NCBI GenBank assembly: GCA_019594235.1
Contig: JAFDTG010000005.1
Location: forward strand, 1-30,708
Direction of reading: 5' to 3'
DNA: 30,708 nucleotides
Origin: Candidatus Saliniplasma halalkaliphilum
GTDB lineage: Archaea; Thermoplasmatota; Thermoplasmata; Halarchaeoplasmatales; Halarchaeoplasmataceae
Shown: positions 19,134-27,680 of the stretch, one piece after another
Layout: the number at the start of each line of letters is the position of its first letter
Numbering within the stretch: position 1 is the stretch's first letter
Program-made: the position numbers and the translations under genes
Notes under the pieces: generated by a model
Database searches by the model: none
Told to the model about the DNA's origin: nothing
What the model saw: only the letters and a program-made list of their open reading frames with translations

Positions 19134-20186
19134 GTGAAGAAAATCAAAAGTATGAGACAAAATACGCAAGCCAATCAACCGTTTTTGGTCATCATAGCGT
19201 TGGTCTTAGCCATCGGACTGGTCTCCGGGACGTACGTTTATTTGATACAGGATTCGAACGATGATAAGTTGATCATCTATTCAGGTCGGAGTTCAGAACT
19301 GGTAGATGATATAATCCAAGAGTTTGAAAGCACCACCGGTATCGAAGTCGAGATGAAATACGGATCCACCAGCGAGATGGCGGGCATGCTTTTAGAGGAG
19401 GGGGAACACAGTCCTGCGGATGTTTTCTACGCACAGGATCCTGGAGGTATAGGAGCCGTAGAACACATGCTTGATACACTCCCTGACGATATACTGGAGA
19501 TGAGTCCAGAGAATTTCCGATCACCTCAAGGGAGATGGGTCGGGGTTTCCGGTAGAGCACGGGTCGTTGTTTACAATACAGACGTACTCACCGAGGACGA
19601 TCTACCCGACAGCATATGGGATTTCACCGAGTCCGAATGGGAAGGACGTATAGGATGGGCACCTACTAACCCTTCTTTCCAGACCATGGTCACAACAATG
19701 CGCTCTGTATGGGGAGAAGAGAAGACGGAAAATTGGATCAACGGGATACAGGAAAATAATCCGACAGCATATCCCAGGAACACACCTACGGTCAAGGCAG
19801 TTGCAGAAGGGGAAGTCGATGTAGGATTCGTGAACCACTACTACCTTTTCCGATTCCTTGCTGAAGAGGGAGAGGGTTTCTCCGCACGCAACTACCATCC
19901 AAAAGATGGGGGACCCGGAGCAACCATGATGATCTCGGGGGCGGGAATTTTAGAAACTTCGGAAAACAGAGAAAAAGCTCAACAGTTCCTGAAATTCTTA
20001 TTATCGAAACAGGGACAGGAGTACTTCGCTGAAAATACGTTCGAATATCCCGTTCACCAGGAGGTTGAAACACATCTTATGCTGAAGCCACTCGATGATA
20101 TCCAATTCCCCAACGTGAGCATGGAGGATATGAACGATCTAGAAGGTACGTTAGCCCTTCTGAGAAGAACAGGAGTCATATCTTAA
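19134..20186 (+). CDS. Iron(III) ABC transporter substrate-binding protein, membrane-anchored
   Basis: This is a 350-aa extracytoplasmic binding protein of the FbpA/AfuA type. An N-terminal hydrophobic helix (about residues 17-38) without a clear cleavage or lipobox site probably anchors it. The mature part begins KLIIYSGRSSELV and contains DVFYAQDPGG, RARVVVYNTDVL, GWAPTNPSFQ and a Y236-Y237 pair in VNHYYLFRF, matching the conserved iron-binding tyrosines of ferric-binding proteins. The start is GTG at 19134; no better ATG precedes the anchor. Permease and ATPase genes follow directly. Confidence 0.9.
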   Translation: MKKIKSMRQNTQANQPFLVIIALVLAIGLVSGTYVYLIQDSNDDKLIIYSGRSSELVDDIIQEFESTTGIEVEMKYGSTSEMAGMLLEEGEHSPADVFYAQDPGGIGAVEHMLDTLPDDILEMSPENFRSPQGRWVGVSGRARVVVYNTDVLTEDDLPDSIWDFTESEWEGRIGWAPTNPSFQTMVTTMRSVWGEEKTENWINGIQENNPTAYPRNTPTVKAVAEGEVDVGFVNHYYLFRFLAEEGEGFSARNYHPKDGGPGATMMISGAGILETSENREKAQQFLKFLLSKQGQEYFAENTFEYPVHQEVETHLMLKPLDDIQFPNVSMEDMNDLEGTLALLRRTGVIS

Positions 20187-20189
20187 TCT

Positions 20190-21809
20190 ATGTTCTATTT
20201 AGAATTGAAGAGAAAAATAGATAGAGTGCCCTTGGTCGTTTGGGTTTCGTCCATATTGATCACTATATTGATCGCGATACCTCTCGTTTATCTGACCATA
20301 CGAACCCTTGGTGCCGGTCCAGAAACCTGGGAATTGGTATTCCGTTTTAGAACTTTGGAGATCGCGGGACGGACTCTCGCCCTCGTGATAACAGTACCTT
20401 TACTTTCACTGGGCATATCGCTTCCATTGGCATGGTTAACGACTAGAACGGATCTTCCTTTCAAACGAACATGGTCCGTTTTGACCGCTCTTCCACTTGT
20501 GATACCCAGCTACATCTTCGCCTATGTGATGATCGTAGCTTTGAGTCCAAGAGGTATGTTACAGCAGGCTTTAGCATCTCCGTTTGGTATCGAACAAATA
20601 CCAAGCATCTACGGTTTTTCCGGAGCGCTCCTAAGCGTTACAGCCGTCAGTTACCCTTACCTGCTGCTTCCTCTCCAGGCTTCTTTACGTGGCATAGATC
20701 CTTCTCTAGAAGAGGCCTCCCACAGCCTCGGTCACGGGACTTTTTCGACCTTTAAAAAAGTGATCTTACCACAGCTTCGTCCGGCTATAGCATCGGGTTC
20801 GCTTTTGATAGCACTATACTCGCTGCGGGATTTCGGAGCGGTATCTTTATTGAGATATGAAACGTTCACCTTTGCCATATATAATCAATATCTAACACCT
20901 TTCGGTGGTAGGATGATCGCCGCAGCTTTATCCATGATATTACTGTTCTTCGCTTTATCACTGATGTTCGCAGAATCCGCCACTAGGAGTAAAGCCAAGT
21001 TCTATGGTTCTGCTAAAGGAAGTTCTAGAAAAGCGGATCTCGTAAAACTGGGCAGATGGCGTTGGCCCGCACTTGCTTTTTGTGGGACCGTTGTCATTCT
21101 CTTTTTGGTCCTACCTATATCTGTCCTTGGATATTGGGCCCTCAGGGGTATATCCGCCGGTGAAACGGTTCAGGTGGTTTGGAGCTCTGCTGTCAACTCT
21201 ATACAGGTATCCGTGATGGCGGCGGTGATAGTCGTTCTTGCAGCTTTACCAATAGCTATCTTGACATCAAGGTTCTCCGGTAGATTGAGTCAGGTGGTTG
21301 AAAAATTCACCTACATCGGGTTCGCTTTACCTGGGATAGTTATCTCACTTTCGATAGTTTTCTTCGCCGTTGGAACTTTCATGTATCAAACTCTGGGACT
21401 TCTGATATTTGGGTATCTGATACTTTTTCTTCCTCTAGCCGTGGGTTCTATCCGCAACTCACTCCTTCAGATAAATCCCAGTCTGGAAGAGGCTTCACGT
21501 AGCTTAGGTCGTACCGCCAGCCAGACTATGCGCTCCATTACGATCCCGCTCTCAAGGAACGGGATGATCTCGGGTGCGGCTTTAGTTTTCCTAGTCACCA
21601 TGAAAGAACTACAGGCCACTTTGATATTGAGTCCTAGAAACTTCGACACACTAGCAACATCGATATGGCACGCGACTTCGGAGGCTTTCTTCGCTAGAGC
21701 GGCGGTACCGGCACTCCTGCTTATACTACTTTCATCGATTCCGATGATGATTTTATTGATATTTTGGCATATGAGGGAAAATTATGAAAAGATCAGCAGT
21801 TCGTTGTAA
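20190..21809 (+). CDS. Iron ABC transporter permease, fused two-domain (FbpB type)
   Basis: The 539-aa permease has about 12 membrane helices in two homologous halves. Each half ends in an EAA loop that contacts the ATPase: SLEEASHSLGHGTFSTFKKV in the first and SLEEASRSLGRTASQTMRSI in the second. This duplicated arrangement is that of ferric-iron importers (FbpB, AfuB, SfuB). It starts 3 nt after the binding-protein stop. Its 3' end overlaps the ATPase gene by 26 nt in another frame, so translation is tightly coupled. Confidence 0.92.
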   Translation: MFYLELKRKIDRVPLVVWVSSILITILIAIPLVYLTIRTLGAGPETWELVFRFRTLEIAGRTLALVITVPLLSLGISLPLAWLTTRTDLPFKRTWSVLTALPLVIPSYIFAYVMIVALSPRGMLQQALASPFGIEQIPSIYGFSGALLSVTAVSYPYLLLPLQASLRGIDPSLEEASHSLGHGTFSTFKKVILPQLRPAIASGSLLIALYSLRDFGAVSLLRYETFTFAIYNQYLTPFGGRMIAAALSMILLFFALSLMFAESATRSKAKFYGSAKGSSRKADLVKLGRWRWPALAFCGTVVILFLVLPISVLGYWALRGISAGETVQVVWSSAVNSIQVSVMAAVIVVLAALPIAILTSRFSGRLSQVVEKFTYIGFALPGIVISLSIVFFAVGTFMYQTLGLLIFGYLILFLPLAVGSIRNSLLQINPSLEEASRSLGRTASQTMRSITIPLSRNGMISGAALVFLVTMKELQATLILSPRNFDTLATSIWHATSEAFFARAAVPALLLILLSSIPMMILLIFWHMRENYEKISSSL

Positions 21810-22830
21810 AAATTTGACCAAAAAGTTCGGACGGAACTTCGCCGTTAGAGATGTGAACTTCGAGTTAAGAGAAGGGAACATACTAGCCCTGGTGGGACCG
21901 AGTGGATGTGGTAAAACCACATTACTTAGACTGATAAGCGGTTTCGAATCCCCGAACGAGGGGGAGATATACATCGGTGGAGAACCGGTGGTCAATAGCA
22001 AATTCGTGCCTCCGGAGAAACGAGAAGTTGGGATAGTTTTCCAGAACTATGCCTTGTTCCCCCATCTGAACGTTCAAGAAAATATCGCTTACGGAATTTC
22101 AACTAAAAAAGAAAGACGAAACAAGAGAGTGGAAGAAATGCTCTCGCTGATAGGATTGGAGGATTACGGGTCTAAGATGCCCCATGAACTATCGGGTGGG
22201 GAACAGCAGAGGGTAGCACTAGCCAGGGCACTGGCTCCCGACCCTGAGATACTTCTTCTAGACGAGCCCTTTTCCAACCTAGATGCAGATCTAAGGACAC
22301 GTATCAGGTCAGAAGTAAGAGGAATTCTGAAGAAAACGGATGCCAGCGTGATCTTCGTAACTCATGATCAAGACGAGGCACTCTTCATGGGCGACGGAGT
22401 CGGGGTGATGGATCAGGGAAGGATCATTCAGATAGACAGCCCGGAAGATATATTCCACTTTCCGAAAAATCCGTTCGTAGCTAATTTCATCGGGACCGCG
22501 GACTTTATCCAAGGAACGATAAATGACGAAGATACCGTACATACAGAGATAGGGGACTTATCGTATCACGGTAACCTTCCTTCCAACGAGACCGTTGAAG
22601 TGATGGTTCGTCCCGATTTCATGGATGTAGAACAGGTGGAAAACGGTGTGGGAAAGGTCGTCGATAGGATCTTTCGCGGGATGCATTATCTGTACAAAAT
22701 CCAGCTGCCTTCCGGTGCAACCTTGAGGACTCTCCAGCATCACAATAAAAAATACGAGATCGGGTCCAAAGTCACCATCCATCTTGATCCGGAACACAGT
22801 GTTGTTTGTTTCCAGGACCGATCACATTGA
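21784..22830 (+). CDS. Iron ABC transporter ATP-binding protein (FbpC type)
   Basis: The 348-aa ATPase has Walker A G38-PSGCGKTT, Q-loop VFQNYALFPH, signature LSGGEQQRVALARALA, Walker B ILLLDEPFSNLDA and switch His in FVTHDQDEA. A C-terminal regulatory/TOBE-like region (from about residue 235; VMVRPDFMDVEQV, VVDRIFRGMHYLYKIQLPSG) is typical of the CUT1/FeT group. With the two upstream genes it makes a complete importer. ATG 21784 lies inside the permease 3' end. After the stop is the inverted repeat TTGATCTGATCAA. Confidence 0.94.
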   Translation: MKRSAVRCKNLTKKFGRNFAVRDVNFELREGNILALVGPSGCGKTTLLRLISGFESPNEGEIYIGGEPVVNSKFVPPEKREVGIVFQNYALFPHLNVQENIAYGISTKKERRNKRVEEMLSLIGLEDYGSKMPHELSGGEQQRVALARALAPDPEILLLDEPFSNLDADLRTRIRSEVRGILKKTDASVIFVTHDQDEALFMGDGVGVMDQGRIIQIDSPEDIFHFPKNPFVANFIGTADFIQGTINDEDTVHTEIGDLSYHGNLPSNETVEVMVRPDFMDVEQVENGVGKVVDRIFRGMHYLYKIQLPSGATLRTLQHHNKKYEIGSKVTIHLDPEHSVVCFQDRSH

Positions 22831-22839
22831 TCTGATCAA
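22827..22839. repeat. Inverted repeat TTGATC-T-GATCAA at the importer 3' end
   Basis: A perfect 6+1+6 inverted repeat covers the stop codon of the ATPase gene. With a single-base centre it cannot form an RNA hairpin without opening, so a protein site or coincidence are the options. It lies about 45 nt before the TATA box of the cysteine operon. Confidence 0.3.
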
Positions 22840-22873
22840 GGTTATAAAGAACGTATATTGACGGTCAAAAAAT

Positions 22874-22909
22874 ACTTATATATAACGGTGTGATAGGTAT
22901 CTAGATACC
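22874..22909 (+). promoter_or_regulatory. Promoter and palindromic operator of the cysteine operon
   Basis: ACTTATATATA (22874-22884) is a strong TATA box about 30 nt from the ATG at 22910. A perfect 14-bp palindrome GGTATCTAGATACC (22896-22909) fills the space from the expected transcription start to the start codon itself. The transcript would have almost no leader, so the GGTGTGAT at 22887-22894 is probably not a ribosome site. The palindrome is well placed to act as an operator, perhaps for a sulfur-responsive repressor. Confidence 0.6.
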
Positions 22910-23887
22910 ATGAAAATTCACTCCAGCATCTTAGATATTATCGGAAACACTCCTCTTGTAAGATTAGAAAAGGTTAAAGAAGGGATCAAAGCTGACATAG
23001 TTGCAAAACTAGAGTATCAGAATCCAGGAGGCAGTGTCAAAGATCGTATAGGTATCACGATGATCGAGGATGCTGAAGAGAAGGGACTTTTAAAACCGGG
23101 TGGTACTATAGTTGAACCAACTTCCGGAAATACTGGTGTAGGTCTGGCTTTAGCTGCTCAAGAGAAGGGGTATCGTCTGATCTTCACCATGCCAGATAAG
23201 ATGAGCAAAGAGAAAGAAGAGATCCTCAAAGCTCTTGGTGCCACCGTTGTTAGAACTCCAACTGATGTACCACCAGACGATCCAAGGAGTTATTACAGTG
23301 TGGCGGAACGAATTCTAGAAAATGAAGAAAACGCTTTTTCACCCAACCAGTATTTTAACGAAAATAATCCCCGTGCACACTATGAAACTACGGGACCAGA
23401 GATCTGGCGGGATACCGATGGTAAGGTAACACATTTCGTCGCTGGCATGGGGACAGGGGGCACTATAACAGGTGTTGCCAGGTATCTTAAAGAAAAAGAT
23501 CAGGATATCAAGATCATAGGTGTGGACCCCGAAGGTTCACTCTACCACCACGAGTACAACGATATCGAAGGAGAAGTGTTCCCATACCACACCGAAGGTA
23601 TAGGAGAGGACTTCATACCAGAAACCATCGATTTGGATTTGATCGACGAGATTATAAAAGTTACAGATAAAGAGGCCTTCGATATGACTCGTAAGTTGAT
23701 CAAAGAAGAAGGGGTTTTATGCGGGTCCTCATCTGGTGCAGCGGTTGCAGGGGCACTCAAGTTAAAAGATCTTAAAGAGGATGATCTAGTAGTTATACTG
23801 ATCCCGGACACAGCTAGAAACTATTACAGCACTCTGCTGAACAGCGATTGGCTGCGGGAAAAGGGTTTCGACGGTGAGTTACCTTGA
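22910..23887 (+). CDS. PLP-dependent cysteine synthase / cystathionine beta-synthase type enzyme
   Basis: The 325-aa fold-type II PLP enzyme has K44 (NPGGSVKDRIG) as Schiff-base lysine, the TSGNTG substrate loop, GMGTGGTITGVA for phosphate binding, and SSSGAAVAGAL near the C terminus. The segment TPTDVPPDDPRSYYSVAERI is characteristic of cystathionine beta-synthases more than of CysK. The C-terminal CBS pair is absent. With the gamma-lyase two genes downstream, homocysteine plus serine to cystathionine is the likely reaction; O-acetyl- or phosphoserine sulfhydrylation is the alternative. The next gene starts with TTG overlapping this stop. Confidence 0.9.
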   Translation: MKIHSSILDIIGNTPLVRLEKVKEGIKADIVAKLEYQNPGGSVKDRIGITMIEDAEEKGLLKPGGTIVEPTSGNTGVGLALAAQEKGYRLIFTMPDKMSKEKEEILKALGATVVRTPTDVPPDDPRSYYSVAERILENEENAFSPNQYFNENNPRAHYETTGPEIWRDTDGKVTHFVAGMGTGGTITGVARYLKEKDQDIKIIGVDPEGSLYHHEYNDIEGEVFPYHTEGIGEDFIPETIDLDLIDEIIKVTDKEAFDMTRKLIKEEGVLCGSSSGAAVAGALKLKDLKEDDLVVILIPDTARNYYSTLLNSDWLREKGFDGELP

Positions 23888-24675
23888 AATCGAACTTCGT
23901 TAAAGAGATATATGAGAAAACTGCGGAGGATTACGACCGATGGGTCATACCCTGTAAGAAGTGTCAGTACATGATGCTGATAGAATCTCTCGATCTCAAG
24001 GGTGACGAAATCGGACTGGATGTAGGGTGTGGTCCTGGAGAGCTCACCCGCACCTTAGCACAGAGGCTAGATACGGGAAAGGTGATAGGTTTAGACATCT
24101 CCGCTAATATGGTTGAGCTAGCTGCGGAAAAAACTGAAAAGAGGGGTATAAACAACGTAGAATTCGTTAATGCAAATTATAAAGAAAGGGACTACAAGGA
24201 CAAATTCGACGTATGTGTGAGCTCATATCTATTTCACTGGTTAGAGGACCCTAGGGTATTCTTAAGATGGGTTAGAAGGGCTCTGCAAGATCAAGGAAAA
24301 CTTGGAGTGATATCACCTTCACCAGAATGGTATCGTGAAGTACAAAAAGCATACCATCACGTTTTGGACAAATATGATGTTGATAAAAGAGAGATCATCG
24401 GTAAAAAGGTGTATCAGCAAAAAGATATTGAAAAGTTCTTTGAAAATGAAGGTTTCTTGATACGTTCGTTCAATGAATTTTCTTTTAAAGAAGACACCTC
24501 CATCGAGACATGCCTCAGAAGGATAAACGCCAAAAGCGGGCAAAGTTATTTTAGAGACATTCCAGAAAATTTAAAGGAAGAGGCTAGGGAGAGCTTTATG
24601 GAAGAACTAAAGAACCACACCAAAAAGCTTGTAACCACCGAATCAGGATATATAGTAATAGCAACAAGGATGTGA
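23884..24675 (+). CDS. Class I SAM-dependent methyltransferase in the transsulfuration operon
   Basis: The 263-aa protein has motif I IGLDVGCGPGELTR, VIGLDISANMVELA, NVEFVNANYKERDYKDKFDVCVSSYLFHWLEDP and LQDQGKLGVISPSPEW. The start is probably TTG at 23884, overlapping the stop of the previous gene by 4 nt; no ATG lies near the N-terminal FVKEIYEKTAEDYDRW. Its substrate is unknown. The placement between a CBS-type enzyme and a cystathionine gamma-lyase recalls Bacillus yrrT, a methyltransferase in the mccA-mccB reverse transsulfuration operon. Two CxxC-like cysteines (PCKKC) near residue 23 are unusual for the family. Confidence 0.86.
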   Translation: MKSNFVKEIYEKTAEDYDRWVIPCKKCQYMMLIESLDLKGDEIGLDVGCGPGELTRTLAQRLDTGKVIGLDISANMVELAAEKTEKRGINNVEFVNANYKERDYKDKFDVCVSSYLFHWLEDPRVFLRWVRRALQDQGKLGVISPSPEWYREVQKAYHHVLDKYDVDKREIIGKKVYQQKDIEKFFENEGFLIRSFNEFSFKEDTSIETCLRRINAKSGQSYFRDIPENLKEEARESFMEELKNHTKKLVTTESGYIVIATRM

Positions 24676-24680
24676 TCAAA

Positions 24681-25835
24681 ATGGAATTTGAAACGGATGC
24701 GATACACGTAGGAGAAGAGCCAGAAAGAACTAAAGATGGAGATGTAGTTTCGCCCATACATCTTTCGACGACGTTTGCTAAATCTACCATAGATAAAATG
24801 GACGATGAGTTCGTTTACACTCGTAGTAGTAATCCGACTCGGAATAATTTAGAGATGAAACTTTCGTCCCTGGAAAATTCAAGATACGCTCTTGCTTTCA
24901 GTTCAGGCTCAGCTGCACAAACTTCACTGCTTCTAGCTCTGCTGGAAAAGGGTGACCATGTTGTAGCTTTTGATGATCTGTACGGGGGTACTAAAAGGAT
25001 ATTCCGCCAGGTTTTTGCGGATTTCGGTGTTGAATCATCATACGTCGATGCCACAGATATAAAAAATGTTAAAAAAGCATTGAAGGATGAAACTGCACTC
25101 GTATGGCTAGAGAGTCCCACCAATCCATTATTGAAATTATCGGACATCTCAAAAGTAGCAGATCTCTGCCACGAAGAAGATATAATTCTGGTCGTCGACA
25201 ATACTTTCATGAGCCCGTATTTTCAAAAACCTCTAGAGATGGATGCCGACGTGGTTCTCCACAGCACCACAAAGTACCTAGGGGGCCATTCTGACAGTTT
25301 AGGAGGCGCTCTGATGACCAATGATGAAGATATCTACGAAAGATTAGCTTTCCATCAGAACGCTGTAGGTGCGGTGCTTTCTCCGTTCGATTCATGGGTT
25401 GTGATGAGAGGGATAAAGACCTTAGCTCTGCGTATGGAAAGGCACGAAAAAAACGCACAGGGTTTGGCAGATTGGTTGAACGAACATCCAAAAGTGAAAA
25501 ATGTACATTATCCGGGACTTAGATCACATCCTCAGCATCAGTTAGCGAAAGAGCAGATGAGCGGGTTCGGAGGGATGCTGTCCTTTGAGATCCGAGGTAC
25601 CATAGAGGATGCTAGGATATTCGTAGAATCTTTGGACCTGTTCGCACTGGCTGAGAGTCTTGGAGGCGTGGAAAGTCTTATCGAGATACCATCTTTCATG
25701 ACCCATGCCTCTGTTCCAGAGGAGGATAGAAAGGGTATAACGGACACTCTTATTCGAGTCTCGGTAGGGATAGAAAATTTCACGGATCTGAAAAAAGATT
25801 TTGAAAAGGGATTCGAGGCGGTTTCAGAGTCCTAG
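24681..25835 (+). CDS. Cystathionine gamma-lyase / gamma-synthase family PLP enzyme
   Basis: The 384-aa fold-type I enzyme has the N-terminal TDAIHVGEEPER, STTFAKST, VYTRSSNPTRNNLE, the FSSGSAAQTSLL PLP-phosphate loop, ESPTNPLLK, VVDNTFMSPYFQKPLEMDAD and STTKYLGGHSD with PLP lysine K198. Gamma-lyase and gamma-synthase cannot be told apart with certainty; the CBS-type partner favours gamma-lyase (cystathionine to cysteine). The ATG at 24681 is preferred over GTG 24672, which overlaps the previous stop and lies in the Shine-Dalgarno-like GGATGTGATC. The 3' end overlaps the HD gene on the other strand by 12 nt. Confidence 0.93.
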   Translation: MEFETDAIHVGEEPERTKDGDVVSPIHLSTTFAKSTIDKMDDEFVYTRSSNPTRNNLEMKLSSLENSRYALAFSSGSAAQTSLLLALLEKGDHVVAFDDLYGGTKRIFRQVFADFGVESSYVDATDIKNVKKALKDETALVWLESPTNPLLKLSDISKVADLCHEEDIILVVDNTFMSPYFQKPLEMDADVVLHSTTKYLGGHSDSLGGALMTNDEDIYERLAFHQNAVGAVLSPFDSWVVMRGIKTLALRMERHEKNAQGLADWLNEHPKVKNVHYPGLRSHPQHQLAKEQMSGFGGMLSFEIRGTIEDARIFVESLDLFALAESLGGVESLIEIPSFMTHASVPEEDRKGITDTLIRVSVGIENFTDLKKDFEKGFEAVSES

Positions 25836-26378
25836 TTCCTCGTCTATCTTTTGAAGAGCCTTCAATGACAGTTCTAAAAACTCGTCTCTATCCAAACCAA
25901 GCTCTTCACAGTACATTATCCTGTCCCTATCGATGTTCTTGGCGAATGATGAGTCGTCAAATTTCTTCTCAACAGATTCCGGTCTAGCTTCCTCCAATTT
26001 ACTGTTAGGCATCACCAGAGCAGTCGCCACTATCAGTCCTGAAACGGCATCCGCCGCTATCAGTGAGTTCTCCATATCGCTTTTAGGTTCGACTCCCGTA
26101 TGCTTGTGATTGTGGGATTTTATAGCTCTGATGACGTCCTCGGGAACTTTTCCTTCCACCATCTCAGCAGATCTCAAGGCATGCTTTTCAGGATCATCTT
26201 TGGTCTGATCGTAATCCATGTCGTGAACCAAACCCAGTATCTCCCATTTTTCTTGATCTTCACCTAACGTTCCAGCTAACGCTTTCATTATCTGTGCGAC
26301 TGCTAAACAGTGTTTTCTAAGGTTTATAGTGTCGATATTTTCCTCCATCATCTCCAAGGCTTCTTGTCTGGAAATCAT
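25824..26378 (-). CDS. HD-domain phosphohydrolase-like protein
   Basis: The 184-aa HD protein has H23 (NLRKHCLAVAQIM), H52-D53 (LGLVHDMDYD), H66, H89 (AIKSHN) and D110 (IAADAVSGLI), so the metal-binding set of the superfamily is complete. It resembles the small HDIG proteins of bacteria and archaea that act on nucleotides or phosphorylated metabolites; no substrate is known. ATG 26378 is preferred to TTG 26387, which adds three residues unlike the family. A TATA-like box (ATTAAATATG on the plus strand, 26406-26415) lies about 32 nt upstream. It is convergent with the gamma-lyase gene. Confidence 0.88.
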   Translation of the reverse strand: MISRQEALEMMEENIDTINLRKHCLAVAQIMKALAGTLGEDQEKWEILGLVHDMDYDQTKDDPEKHALRSAEMVEGKVPEDVIRAIKSHNHKHTGVEPKSDMENSLIAADAVSGLIVATALVMPNSKLEEARPESVEKKFDDSSFAKNIDRDRIMYCEELGLDRDEFLELSLKALQKIDEELGL

Positions 26379-26440
26379 AATATACAAATTAACATTCCAT
26401 TCTTCATTAAATATGTTTTTTGGTTTTGTACCAGAAATGT

Positions 26441-26448
26441 TTTAAATA
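26441..26448 (+). promoter_or_regulatory. TATA box of the aminopeptidase gene
   Basis: TTTAAATA is centred about 27 nt before the ATG at 26472 and no Shine-Dalgarno is present, so the transcript is probably leaderless. With the HD-gene box at 26406-26415 on the other strand it makes a compact divergent promoter. Confidence 0.55.
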
Positions 26449-26471
26449 GCTAATCACTTTCTAAAATAATC

Positions 26472-27485
26472 ATGTCTTTAGAAGAAGGAGTTAGAACAGC
26501 GGTCATCACATGTATGGGACTAAAACAAAACGAGAGTGTTGTCATCGCATCGGATGGACCTACGATGAACATCGGGAAGAAGATCAGAGAGGTAGCTTTG
26601 GAGATCACACCACATGTGAGGTTCTTCAACCTAGATATATATGGTAAAAGACCATTAGAACATTTTCCAGATGCTATAAGGGAATCCGCAGAGGAAGCTG
26701 ATGTCGGATTTTGGACTGCAAATTCTTTCGAAGGTGAACTAGAGAGTATAAGAGGACCTTTCATAAAGGAAGTTTTGAACGGGGGAAGGCATGGCCATAT
26801 GGTCAATATAAACGAAGATGTTATCGAATCCGCTTTGGCCGTGGATTATGAAGAGATCAAAGATTTCACGGATAAATTGTATGATAAACTCATCAAGACA
26901 GATACTGTAAGGATCACGAATGACCAAGGTACAGATATCACCGCTTCATTCAACGATAGATGGAAGTGGGTCCCATCTGCCGGTATTTGTCATGAACAAG
27001 GGCACTGGAACAATCTACCTGACGGCGAGGTGTTCACAGCACCAAAGGAAATGGACGGTAAAATGGTCGTAGACGGAGTCATAGGTGAGTATTTCGGGAA
27101 CAATTACTCCCACGAGGATCTAAAAGAAACTCCCATCACCATCAAAATAAAAACTAACGGTAGGGCAAAAGCAATAGATGTTTCCTGTGAAAACAGCGAG
27201 TTAGAGAAGGAAGTTCACGACTACATACACCTTCACGACTGCTCTCCATCTATAGGAGAACTGGGTTTTGGAACGAACATATTCCTTAAAGAATTGAGCG
27301 GGAACATGCTCCAGGACGAGAAATTCCCGGGAGTTCATATCGCTTTCGGTGACCCCATAGCCGATGAAACTTACGCAGATTGGACATGCCCGGAACACCT
27401 GGATATGATCTTGACCAGATGTAACGTCTGGTTGGATGATGAGAAGATAATGGAGAACGGAGAATATCTGATGGAGAAATTCTGA
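26472..27485 (+). CDS. M29-type aminopeptidase (aminopeptidase T/AmpS-like)
   Basis: The 337-aa protein matches the COG2309 metallopeptidase family: TNDQGTDITASFN, the NLPDGEVFTAPKEMDGKMVV block with the metal-binding Glu, GELGFGTNIFLKELSGNMLQDEKFPGVHIAFGDP with the Asp/His of the site, and CPEHLDMILT near the end. The enzymes cut single residues from peptide N termini with Co2+ or Zn2+. It is transcribed alone and ends at a T-rich stretch. A role in peptide use agrees with the 2-oxoacid oxidoreductases that follow. Confidence 0.88.
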   Translation: MSLEEGVRTAVITCMGLKQNESVVIASDGPTMNIGKKIREVALEITPHVRFFNLDIYGKRPLEHFPDAIRESAEEADVGFWTANSFEGELESIRGPFIKEVLNGGRHGHMVNINEDVIESALAVDYEEIKDFTDKLYDKLIKTDTVRITNDQGTDITASFNDRWKWVPSAGICHEQGHWNNLPDGEVFTAPKEMDGKMVVDGVIGEYFGNNYSHEDLKETPITIKIKTNGRAKAIDVSCENSELEKEVHDYIHLHDCSPSIGELGFGTNIFLKELSGNMLQDEKFPGVHIAFGDPIADETYADWTCPEHLDMILTRCNVWLDDEKIMENGEYLMEKF

Positions 27486-27498
27486 GAGTTCCGACAAA

Positions 27499-27508
27499 TT
27501 TCTTTTTT
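27499..27508 (+). terminator. T-rich transcription terminator
   Basis: TTTCTTTTTT lies 14 nt after the aminopeptidase stop, a usual form of archaeal terminator. No stable hairpin precedes it. The rest of 27509-27637 is AT-rich with the small inverted repeat TCAAATTATTTGA at 27520-27532 and no gene. Confidence 0.55.
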
Positions 27509-27637
27509 AAAATATTATGTCAAATTATTTGAAGACATATAATTGTACATTTAGCACCGCATTTCTCAGAAATCGAAGAACTTGTAGTCACCACTTTCCG
27601 ACTATAATCAAGCACAAAACCAATACACATACAAAAA

Positions 27638-27648
27638 GTAATTATATG
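27638..27648 (+). promoter_or_regulatory. TATA box of the por operon
   Basis: GTAATTATATG is centred about 23 nt before ATG 27666 and 38 nt before ATG 27681. If the transcript starts near 27666, the in-frame ATG at 27666 (five residues longer) could be the real leaderless start. Confidence 0.5.
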
Positions 27649-27680
27649 TCCGCTTGATAGAGAAAATGGTGCTTTTAAAC

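Noticed and set aside
27520..27532. TCAAATTATTTGA inverted repeat in the aminopeptidase-por gap
   Set aside because: AT-rich intergenic DNA makes such short repeats common, and it is about 110 nt upstream of the por TATA box.
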